A stretch of DNA of 13,680 bases from Acidobacteriota bacterium (lineage in GTDB: Bacteria; Acidobacteriota; Terriglobia; Terriglobales; Acidobacteriaceae). Position 1 is the first letter of the stretch, and every line of letters begins with the position of its first letter. The translations under genes were made by a program, and so were the position numbers. The notes beneath the pieces are model-generated. The model worked only from the letters and a program-made list of their open reading frames with translations. It was not told where the DNA came from and did no database searches. Below, one piece after another: positions 7,679-13,680 of the stretch. The DNA lies in the NCBI GenBank assembly GCA_021801945.1, contig JAKABE010000043.1:1-13680 (forward strand). The letters run 5' to 3'.

Positions 7679-7726
7679 GATGAGGCTCTCCAAACTAAGC
7701 AGGGTCTCTGGATGATCCTCGCCCAT
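7679..7726 (-). pseudogene. Possible scrap of a kinesin-light-chain-type TPR repeat
   Basis: A minus-strand frame gives MGEDHPETLLSLESLI, which is nearly the consensus loop-and-helix (lGedHPdTLxSLxNLA) of kinesin-light-chain TPR proteins. An in-frame stop lies three codons before the Met, and the resemblance fades after about 20 residues. The match is short, so chance is not excluded; if it is real, this is debris of a repeat protein. Confidence 0.3.
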
Positions 7727-7776
7727 GGCCCCTCACACTACATCTTGGGGTCCGTCGCGTCAAGTAGATATCGGCT

Positions 7777-8166
7777 TTATATCGATCGCTTCTCCGCGCG
7801 CGACAGAGGACCCAGCGCCTGCTCCGCCTCCTTTACGTCCTCGATCGTCAGCTTGTCAGTCTTGATCAAGTGCGCCAGGACCGGCTCCGGACGGCCGCCC
7901 AAGAGGGCCAGTAGATCGTCTATCAACCGCCCTTGCGCCGCCTCGCGGCTCACGGAGGCCGTGAAGATGTGAGAGTTTCCCACCTTCCTCACGCGGCGAA
8001 CCACCCCTTTGCCTTCCATGCGATAGATCGTCGTTTGCACCGTCGTGTACGCCGGCTGGCGCTTGCCGGGCATCGAGTCCAGAATCGCGCGGATCGAGCG
8101 CTCGCCCCCGGCCCATAACGCTTCCATGATCTGAAACTCGAGCTTCGACAGCTTGGGTGCGGCCAA
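7777..8166 (-). CDS. BlaI/MecI/CopY-family transcriptional repressor (orphan)
   Basis: This 129-residue DNA-binding protein has the N-terminal winged helix of the BlaI family: LSKLEFQIMEALW (6-18), then RSIRAILDSM (23-32), then the recognition helix region AYTTVQTTIYRMEGKGVV (39-56). A C-terminal dimerisation helix region follows. BlaI repressors block transcription until a membrane protease (BlaR1/MecR1, M56 family) leads to their cleavage. The start is TTG 8166, supported by AGGAG seven bases upstream (about 8174-8178); no ATG is better placed. The usual downstream M56 partner is missing: decayed sequence follows instead, and no M56-like sequence is visible in the window. The target is unknown; autoregulation is likely (see the promoter at 8192-8221). 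Confidence 0.93.
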   Translation of the reverse strand: MAAPKLSKLEFQIMEALWAGGERSIRAILDSMPGKRQPAYTTVQTTIYRMEGKGVVRRVRKVGNSHIFTASVSREAAQGRLIDDLLALLGGRPEPVLAHLIKTDKLTIEDVKEAEQALGPLSRAEKRSI

Positions 8167-8191
8167 GTCGGTTCTCCTATCCTTGCGTGAG

Positions 8192-8221
8192 TTCCTACTA
8201 CCAAGATGTGTGGCATGTCAA
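8192..8221 (-). promoter_or_regulatory. Candidate promoter and operator of the BlaI-type gene
   Basis: On the minus strand a perfect TTGACA (8216-8221) lies 17-18 bases before a poor -10 box (GTAGGA or TAGGAA, about 8192-8198). The ribosome site and TTG start follow within 30 bases. On the plus strand a TACTAC sequence (8196-8201) overlaps the -10/spacer, which is where an autorepressor would be expected to bind. The -35 is seen directly; the operator role is inference, and no second half-site was found. Confidence 0.4.
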
Positions 8222-8339
8222 GTTGAGTTCTCGTCACAGCGCGAACGCCATGCCGGGATTCCCTCCATTGCGCTCCAACCTCCCCGGAGGATGGTTCTGC
8301 AAGCTGCTGATAAATGGGAAACCTCAGCCGCCTGCCCCT

Positions 8340-8640
8340 GCTGGACAGCGCAGCCGCTGCGGCTCGATTCTCGCCGCGTCCCCGTCGGGCCGCCGGCGAT
8401 GCGCTTGCACTCGCCTTGCCCTTCTCATCCACGATGTCGGTGCCCTGATACGGACAGATGCGGCAGTGCCTGCAGGGCCTCCCGATGGCCGGCCTCAGCC
8501 GCAATGTCTGTTTTGACCCGAGACTCGCCTGCTTCGGAGATATGATGTCTTCGTAGCCCTGCTTTCCTTGTTGACCGTGCGCACAGAGGGTTCTCTGCCG
8601 CGTGCCCTTGAGCGTTCGCAAATTCCAGCAGCCGGCAGGG
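8340..8640 (-). pseudogene. Probable frameshifted ankyrin-repeat gene remnant
   Basis: Ankyrin-like words appear in order on the minus strand but in different frames. They are RLLEFANAQGHAAE (near 8640-8600), VNKESRA, QGYEDIIS (near 8560), DIAAEAGHREALQAL (8464-8508) and GTDIVDEKGKASA followed by AARRG (about 8390-8448). These match parts of the repeat (AAxxGHxEivxxLLxxGADVnxxdxxGkTAL). The frame changes and the lack of an open frame through the block indicate decay. The identification is by eye; the spacing between units departs from 33 residues, so I keep confidence moderate. Confidence 0.38.
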
Positions 8641-8721
8641 CCATGTCGAGAGCCGTTGCCGTTGCTCCTGGGCGGTAACCGCCATCCTGAACCCTCAAAC
8701 CCGATGTTCGAAAGAGGACTT

Positions 8722-10347
8722 ATGTCAAGGAAAGCAAGCGAATTGCAGCCGCGGCGCGAGTTTCTTAAGCTGGCCGCGTTCACCGGTGCGGCAGCGCTCG
8801 CCGGCAAGGCCGCACCAGCCGTTGCCGAACAAGCTGTCGGTCCACAAGCACAAGGCTCGCCTGCCGGCGGCAACAAAATGGAGTTCCTGCGTGTGAGCGG
8901 CAGTCACATCGTCGACGGCAAAGGGAATCGGGTTCGCCTCCGAGGAACCTGTCCGGGCGGCTGGATGAACATGGAGGATTTCATCAATGGCCACCCCGGC
9001 GCGGAGCACACTCTCCGCGCTCAAATGGCGGAGGTGCTTGGTCCTGCCAAAGCGCAATTCTTCTTCGATCGCATGCTCGACTATTTCTTCAATGAGGACG
9101 ACGTAATCTTCCTCAGGAAGACCGGCGCTTCCGTCGTCAGGATTCCTCTCAATTACCGGCATTTCGAGGACGATGACGCTCCCTTCAAATACAAAGAGGC
9201 CGGTTTCGCACGTCTCGATCAGGCGTTGCGCCACTGCGAAAACCATGGCCTCTACGTCATCCTCGATCTCCATGCGGCTCAAGGATGGCAGAACGTCCAT
9301 TGGCATTCTGACAATGCATCCCGCATCAGTCTCTTGTGGACGGTCTCGTCCTATCAGGATCGTTACGTCGCCCTTTGGCGGGAGTTCGCGCGCCGCTATG
9401 CGAACAGGGCCGTCATCGCGGGGTACGACATCCTCAATGAGCCTTGTTCGAACAACGAGATCGGCGACTATCCTTGGAATATCTACTCCAATTACAGGCC
9501 CCGCTGGGACCGCATGAATTCCCTCTACCAGCGCGTCGTTACTGAGATTCGCAAGGTCGATTCCCGCCACATCATCTTCCTTGAGGGTGATAACTACGCA
9601 AGCCAGTTCCTGGGATTCGAGAAGCCCTTTGACGACAACCTCGCTTACAGCTCCCATAACTACACCGTCCCCGGCTTCGGACCTGGCAAATACCCCGGCA
9701 CCATCCATCCCCGGTCGGCCGCGACAAGCGGCCCCCAGCTTTGGGACCGCGCCAGACAGGAGCGATTCTTTCTCGATGCTGAGGGCACAAAGTTTACTCA
9801 GCAGCATGACGTTCCGTTGTGGGTGGGCGAGTTTGGGTCTGTCTACAACGGGCCGCCCGACGAGAACCCTGACCGGCTGCGCGCACTGGACGATCAGATT
9901 GGCATCTTTGAAGCCCACGGGGCCCATTGGACGACCTGGAACTACAAGGATATCGGTGTCATGGGAATGCTCACGCTCAATCCTGAGTCTCCCTACGTGG
10001 AGCGCATCAGCGACCTGCTTGGCAAAAAGCGTGCCCTCGGCACCGACGACTGGATGAAGTGGCTGCCGCCCACGCCCGTCAAGGACGCCACCGCCCAGCT
10101 TGCCAACCAAATCCTCCAGGTCGTAGCCGATCCGCAACTCGATCCGCGCCTCAATGTACGCTGCGTCAGTCAAACCTTGCTGTGCTTCTACACGGGAACG
10201 CTTATGCAGCCGCTCTACGCCAGCCTCTTTAAGGGACAGTCCGAGACCCAGATGGATCACATTCTGTCTTCCTTCTCGGCCAAGCAGTGTATCCCCAACC
10301 AGGGCCTGATCGACGTTCTCAGCAAGTACATGGCCATGCCGGCTTAG
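8722..10347 (+). CDS. Tat-exported glycoside hydrolase family 5 (cellulase-type) enzyme
   Basis: This 541-residue enzyme begins with a twin-arginine signal (RREFLKLAAFTGAAALAG, residues 11-28, with likely cleavage near AVAEQ), so it is exported folded. The (beta/alpha)8 GH5 domain follows. RIPLNYRHF is at 140-148 and DLHAAQGWQN at 182-191. The acid/base E240 is in YDILNEP, SHNYTVPGF lies at 311-319, and the nucleophile E370 is in PLWVGEFGS; the 130-residue distance between the two Glu is normal. HWTTWNYKD (402-410) is the substrate-site Trp strand. It should hydrolyse beta-1,4 or related glucan/mannan links, but the substrate cannot be read from sequence. The last 110 or so residues form an unusual tail with no recognised carbohydrate-binding module. 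The start at ATG 8722 follows AAGAGG closely and places the Tat motif correctly; ATG 8704 is less likely. Confidence 0.9.
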   Translation: MSRKASELQPRREFLKLAAFTGAAALAGKAAPAVAEQAVGPQAQGSPAGGNKMEFLRVSGSHIVDGKGNRVRLRGTCPGGWMNMEDFINGHPGAEHTLRAQMAEVLGPAKAQFFFDRMLDYFFNEDDVIFLRKTGASVVRIPLNYRHFEDDDAPFKYKEAGFARLDQALRHCENHGLYVILDLHAAQGWQNVHWHSDNASRISLLWTVSSYQDRYVALWREFARRYANRAVIAGYDILNEPCSNNEIGDYPWNIYSNYRPRWDRMNSLYQRVVTEIRKVDSRHIIFLEGDNYASQFLGFEKPFDDNLAYSSHNYTVPGFGPGKYPGTIHPRSAATSGPQLWDRARQERFFLDAEGTKFTQQHDVPLWVGEFGSVYNGPPDENPDRLRALDDQIGIFEAHGAHWTTWNYKDIGVMGMLTLNPESPYVERISDLLGKKRALGTDDWMKWLPPTPVKDATAQLANQILQVVADPQLDPRLNVRCVSQTLLCFYTGTLMQPLYASLFKGQSETQMDHILSSFSAKQCIPNQGLIDVLSKYMAMPA

Positions 10348-10405
10348 AGCACAGAGAGCTGCTGTATCCCGGCCAAGGCTTGGCAAAAACGGCGCGGCCG
10401 GGGAA

Positions 10406-10458
10406 CCCACCCAGCGTGTGGGGCGCGGACCGAGAAAGCGCCCCACACGCTGGGTGGG
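10406..10458. repeat. Perfect 21-bp inverted repeat with an 11-base loop
   Basis: The left arm (10406-10426, starting CCCACCCAGCGTGTGG) and the right arm (10438-10458) are exact reverse complements with no mismatch. The loop is GGACCGAGAAA. It lies 58 bases after the GH5 stop codon and between convergent genes, so it can act as a terminator in either direction, though it lacks a clear T-tract. The length and perfection are beyond what termination needs and suggest a selected or recently copied interspersed element. Confidence 0.9.
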
Positions 10459-10486
10459 CATTTGCCTCTTCTAGGCCATGCAACTC

Positions 10487-10512
10487 CCCTTGCCGGACAA
10501 TACCGGCAAGGG
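10487..10512. repeat. 10-bp stem-loop beside the long inverted repeat
   Basis: CCCTTGCCGG-ACAATA-CCGGCAAGGG is a perfect hairpin with a 6-base AT-rich loop, 28 bases after the long inverted repeat. Two stems in tandem between convergent genes look like a double terminator or a paired repetitive extragenic element. Confidence 0.75.
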
Positions 10513-10791
10513 AATCGCGCTGAAAGATGATGTGGCCAATGATTGAATTCCTTCGCCACGCCGGCTCACCGCGGGATGCGCGAGCGGCGCGGCGCAGAGC
10601 TTGTCCTGATGGAAGACTTGGGATACACGGCTTGCACGCCCAACTCGCGGTGCCCATCGGCCACAGTGCGTGGCGTGCGTAGGGAAGGGCAGAGTCCTCT
10701 TTCGCGCATCGCTCACCCCTCGGGACACCGGCCTTGCCGCCATCTAGCGCCAAGAGCCGGGCCGGGCAGTGGGATCGTCCGCGCCCTCCCG

Positions 10792-11088
10792 TCAGGCGGT
10801 ATACGCCCCGATCCGGGTCTCGCTCCCGGTAAGCGCGTCGCACTCGCGGTCCAGCTTCTCGTACTCCGGGTCATGTTCCTTGCGGAACGCCCGGAACTCC
10901 TCCTCGCTCGCCCAGCGGTCGATCGTCAAGTATGCCCCCGGCACATAGGCGTCGCGCAGCAGCTCCGTGCCCAGGTACTTGGGCGAAGTGCGAAACAGTT
11001 GCGCCCAAGCCCCGTCCGGCCCGTAGGCCGCCTCGAAAGCAGCCGTCTTCTCCTCGGCAATCTCAAACCGCCAAACCACAACAAACAT
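10792..11088 (-). CDS. ABM-fold (antibiotic biosynthesis monooxygenase-like) small protein
   Basis: This 98-residue protein starts MFVVVWRFEI, followed by AFEAAYGPDGAWAQLF, then TELLRD, GAYLTIDRWASEEEFRAF and a C-terminal basic/acidic helix. The order beta-alpha-beta-beta-alpha, with W at the end of strand 1 and LTIDRW as the central strand, fits a dimeric alpha/beta-barrel ABM or DUF1330-like domain. Members range from monooxygenases to heme-degrading enzymes and simple ligand binders, so no reaction is assigned. The start at ATG 11088 is chosen because AGGA lies just upstream and the domain begins at residue 1; the longer frame adds a basic, non-conserved leader. It lies 94 bases downstream of the pseudokinase-TonB gene in the same direction and could be co-transcribed. 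Confidence 0.82.
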   Translation of the reverse strand: MFVVVWRFEIAEEKTAAFEAAYGPDGAWAQLFRTSPKYLGTELLRDAYVPGAYLTIDRWASEEEFRAFRKEHDPEYEKLDRECDALTGSETRIGAYTA

Positions 11089-11182
11089 GCGCTGTCCTGA
11101 CCTCCCTATCGTAGCGCAGACTCTTGCGCCGCCCGCATGGTTTCCCGCATCTCTACGCGCCTTCCTTGCCGCGCTCACTCCG

Positions 11183-12520
11183 TCAAGGCACCACTTCCTC
11201 GGGATGCACCTCGATCCCGTTCTGCCGCAGCTCAAAGTGCAGCAGCCACGCGCTTGTCACGGCCTTCCCGCCTGTGTATGCCGGTGTGAACTGCCACTGC
11301 CGCGCCGCGGCCAGTGCATAGCGGTCAAAGTACGGGCTTGTCCCCGCATGTTCAATCAATGCGCCGTTCACGGCGCCTTTCGTGTTCACCGTCACTTGAA
11401 CGCTGATCCGGATCGTGCCATGGATGGTGTGCATCGCGGCCTCCGGCACGCCGGGCATCACCCGCTTCACGATGGTCCCAGGATGCACAGGACCGGCCGA
11501 AGTATGCGCGCTATTTTGCTGCTCCCACTCTGGGGTGCCAAACCGTCTTGCGGCGCGCGGCGGTGCCGGCAACCTCGGCTCCGGTGCAGCTGAAGGTTGC
11601 CGGTGCAGCCAAATCTCTATCGCCGCGAACAGCGCAAGCAGCGCCACTCCTGCAACCCGCACTCCCATCTTCGTGCGCGGCTGATGGGCGGACGCAACTG
11701 CTCCGCGCTCCAACTTCTGTTCTGGCTTGCGTTCTGGTGCGCGTTCCGGCTCCGGCCACGACTCGGCGGCGCCTGTCAGCAACTCCCGCACCCGCGCCAG
11801 GGTGCACCGCTTCGCCGGATCTCCCCGCAGGCACTCCCGCGCAATCCTCGCATACGGCTCCGGCAGGTTCTCCACAAGCGCCGGAACGCCGCCGCCCGGC
11901 GCATCCCATTCCGGCGTCCGCTGCGTCAGCGCCTCCACCAGCGTGATGCCTAGCCGCCACACATCTCCCGCCGCAGTGTTCCGCGCCGCCTCCGGCGTAT
12001 CGTATGCATTGGCGCCGCGGTTCGCCGTCGCCGCCCGCTGCACGCCGTCCGGTGAAAGCTTCAGGCAATCGTTCGCCGCCAGAATCTTCGCCGGCCTTAG
12101 CCTCTCGTGGACCAGTCCCTGTCCGTGCAGGTGCTCGAGCGCCTCCACCAGCGGCTCCAGCATCTGGCGCGCTTCGTCGGGCGTCAGTGCCCGCTCCCGG
12201 ATCACGTCCCCCAGGACCTCGTCGGCGTACTCGGTTACGCAGTAGAGAACCGTCGCATCCTCCACCCGGCACTCGCCCGTTCCCAGTACCCGCGCCAGAT
12301 GCGGATGCTCAAGACCCGCGGCCGCCTTCCATCCCGCGGCTCGCTCCCGCGCATCGCCGCTCTCCGCCAAAACCAGCCGGATCGCCGCTTCCCGGAATCC
12401 CTGGTCCGGTGCCTCCGTTAGAAATACTCCGTCGCCTTCGGCGCCCCCCAGCCACCGCACCAGGGGATATCGTCCATCTATCGTGCGGCCAACCCAGCCG
12501 CCGATCTCCGCGCTTGTCAT
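11183..12520 (-). CDS. Pseudokinase-TonB fusion protein (Ser/Thr kinase-like domain, one helix, TonB C-terminal domain)
   Basis: This 445-residue inner-membrane protein has a cytoplasmic kinase-like domain at 15-250, a Glu/Pro/Lys-rich linker, one membrane helix (286-305), and a periplasmic part ending in a TonB C-terminal domain (about 365-435; GTIRISVQVTVNTKG and ARQWQFTPA). The kinase fold is recognisable: LEHLHGQGLVH leads to the catalytic loop, YDTPEAARNTAAGDVWRLGITLVEAL matches the APE/DxWSLG segment, and CLRGDPAKRCT matches the last lobe. However, the catalytic residues are gone. VAIK Lys is R48; HRDLKPAN reads HERLRPAK (138-145), so the Asp is Arg and the Asn is Lys; DFG reads PDG (157-159). 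It is therefore inferred to be catalytically dead and to act as a sensor or scaffold. TonB_C domains normally engage outer-membrane partners. Start at ATG 12520. Confidence 0.9.
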   Translation of the reverse strand: MTSAEIGGWVGRTIDGRYPLVRWLGGAEGDGVFLTEAPDQGFREAAIRLVLAESGDARERAAGWKAAAGLEHPHLARVLGTGECRVEDATVLYCVTEYADEVLGDVIRERALTPDEARQMLEPLVEALEHLHGQGLVHERLRPAKILAANDCLKLSPDGVQRAATANRGANAYDTPEAARNTAAGDVWRLGITLVEALTQRTPEWDAPGGGVPALVENLPEPYARIARECLRGDPAKRCTLARVRELLTGAAESWPEPERAPERKPEQKLERGAVASAHQPRTKMGVRVAGVALLALFAAIEIWLHRQPSAAPEPRLPAPPRAARRFGTPEWEQQNSAHTSAGPVHPGTIVKRVMPGVPEAAMHTIHGTIRISVQVTVNTKGAVNGALIEHAGTSPYFDRYALAAARQWQFTPAYTGGKAVTSAWLLHFELRQNGIEVHPEEVVP

Positions 12521-12858
12521 CGCAAGTCCATTCTATCGGGGATGCGCCGCGCGCAGGGTCCGCACCCTCGCCCTCTGCGGCCGCAAGCCCCCTCGAGATA
12601 ATCCCAACCTGTAAGATGCCGTCTTTGTTTGTGCGTGCATACTTATGGAAAGGCCGTTCGATTCGGGGTGATCTTCCCCAGTAGTTTGTCGCTCACGGGC
12701 TGCGGCCAGATCGATACTTCTTAGGAATGCTAGCCGGTCGTATCATCCGCGCAGCCTGAAAAGCCCGTGGAAGCGGCGTACTGCCGGCCAATCGCTGCCG
12801 GACCGCCCCGCCGCGCTGAGCGACAATAAAATCAGGTACTAGGCCTACGGAGAAGGAT
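12521..12858. other. Divergent intergenic region between the pseudokinase-TonB and PFOR-like genes
   Basis: No coding or RNA gene is visible in these 338 bases. A TAAAAT (12827-12832) fits a -10 for the rightward gene, with about 27 bases to its ATG, but no good -35 is present. A weak GGGG/CCCC hairpin occurs near 12666-12680. Confidence 0.45.
12827..12832 (+). promoter_or_regulatory. Possible -10 element of the PFOR-like gene
   Basis: TAAAAT, five of six matches to the sigma-70 -10 consensus, lies in an AT-rich patch of an otherwise GC-rich region and is suitably placed upstream of the GGAG ribosome site (12849-12852). The -35 region around 12804-12809 has no match, so this is only a weak call. 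Confidence 0.25.

Positions 12859-13680
<822 letters not shown>

Larger units (their letters stand above)
7186..7776. other. Decayed intergenic zone left of the BlaI-type gene
   Basis: This 591-base gap has no intact gene. It holds an IS66-like transposase remnant (7248-7400) and a possible TPR-repeat scrap (7679-7726), each annotated separately. The segment 7401-7678 has frames that look weakly coding in pieces, but they are broken by stops and I cannot assign them. The promoter of the lipoprotein gene must lie in here, but no good -35/-10 pair is visible. Confidence 0.5.
8167..8721. other. Gap between the BlaI-type gene and the GH5 gene
   Basis: The left 60 bases hold the promoter of the BlaI-type gene. 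The middle (about 8340-8640) looks like a broken ankyrin-repeat gene on the minus strand, listed separately. The last 80 bases must contain the start signals of the GH5 gene; AAGAGG at 8712-8717 is its ribosome site. A TTGACC-like -35 occurs near 8570, but no matching -10 was seen. Confidence 0.5.
10348..10791. other. Hairpin-bearing gap between convergent GH5 and ABM genes
   Basis: No gene was recognised in these 444 bases. The left part contains a perfect 21-bp inverted repeat and a second 10-bp stem-loop, both annotated. The right part (about 10520-10791) contains frames without recognisable protein motifs. Confidence 0.5.

Noticed and set aside
8602..8721. A longer N-terminus for the GH5 protein, starting at 8602.
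   Set aside because: It would bury the twin-arginine motif about 50 residues in. ATG 8722 has a close ribosome site and puts the motif near the N-terminus.
8725..10461. A 578-codon open frame on the minus strand opposite the GH5 gene.
   Set aside because: It is the mirror of a GC-rich coding gene. The plus strand has a Tat signal, catalytic residues and a ribosome site, while the antisense product has no recognisable domain or start signal.
10319..10843. A 174-codon minus-strand frame covering the long inverted repeat.
   Set aside because: Part of the frame is simply the translated inverted repeat, and it overlaps the end of the ABM gene in another frame.
11511..12272. A 253-codon minus-strand frame inside the pseudokinase-TonB gene.
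   Set aside because: It is a Gly/Ala/Arg-rich alternative frame of a gene with clear domains.

Overview
The window reads as a high-GC chromosomal segment of an Acidobacteriota bacterium, probably a Terriglobia-type soil lineage. This rests on gene content, not on a marker gene. The clues are an orphan duplicated FtsX/MacB-type permease with the acidobacterial signatures (ADOP family), a proline-hinged lipoprotein with a degenerate OmpA-like end, a kinase-like protein fused through a membrane helix to a TonB C-terminal domain, and a small CxxC zinc-ribbon protein. No rRNA, tRNA, CRISPR array, phage module or complete insertion sequence was found.

Layout. Positions 1-339 (-) hold the start of a secreted outer-membrane-type protein cut by the window edge. 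mutY (617-1726, +) is divergent from it. A small zinc-ribbon gene (1791-1997, -) converges on mutY and is divergent from osmC (2162-2593, +); a perfect palindrome lies in that divergent gap. A gene-poor, hairpin-rich stretch leads to the ADOP permease (3095-5656, +). After a 410-base gap, a lipoprotein gene (6067-7185, -) ends just before a strong terminator hairpin.

Positions 7186-8721 are a decayed zone around one intact gene, a BlaI/MecI-type repressor (7777-8166, -) without its usual BlaR1/M56 partner. On its left are a short IS66-like transposase C-terminal remnant and a possible TPR scrap. On its right is what looks like a frameshifted ankyrin-repeat gene. Then comes a Tat-exported GH5 glycoside hydrolase (8722-10347, +), followed by a region with a perfect 21-bp inverted repeat. 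A small ABM-type protein (10792-11088, -) and a pseudokinase-TonB fusion (11183-12520, -) lie in the same orientation. The start of a pyruvate:ferredoxin oxidoreductase-type gene (12859 onward, +) runs off the right edge.

The genes do not form one pathway. They are mostly single transcription units for DNA repair (MutY), peroxide defence (OsmC), envelope functions (permease, lipoprotein, TonB fusion, barrel protein), polysaccharide degradation (GH5) and central carbon/redox metabolism (PFOR-like). The two most interesting items are the pseudokinase-TonB protein, which lacks all the canonical catalytic residues, and the gene graveyard around the orphan BlaI-type repressor. I did not find a clear, coherent new multi-gene system.
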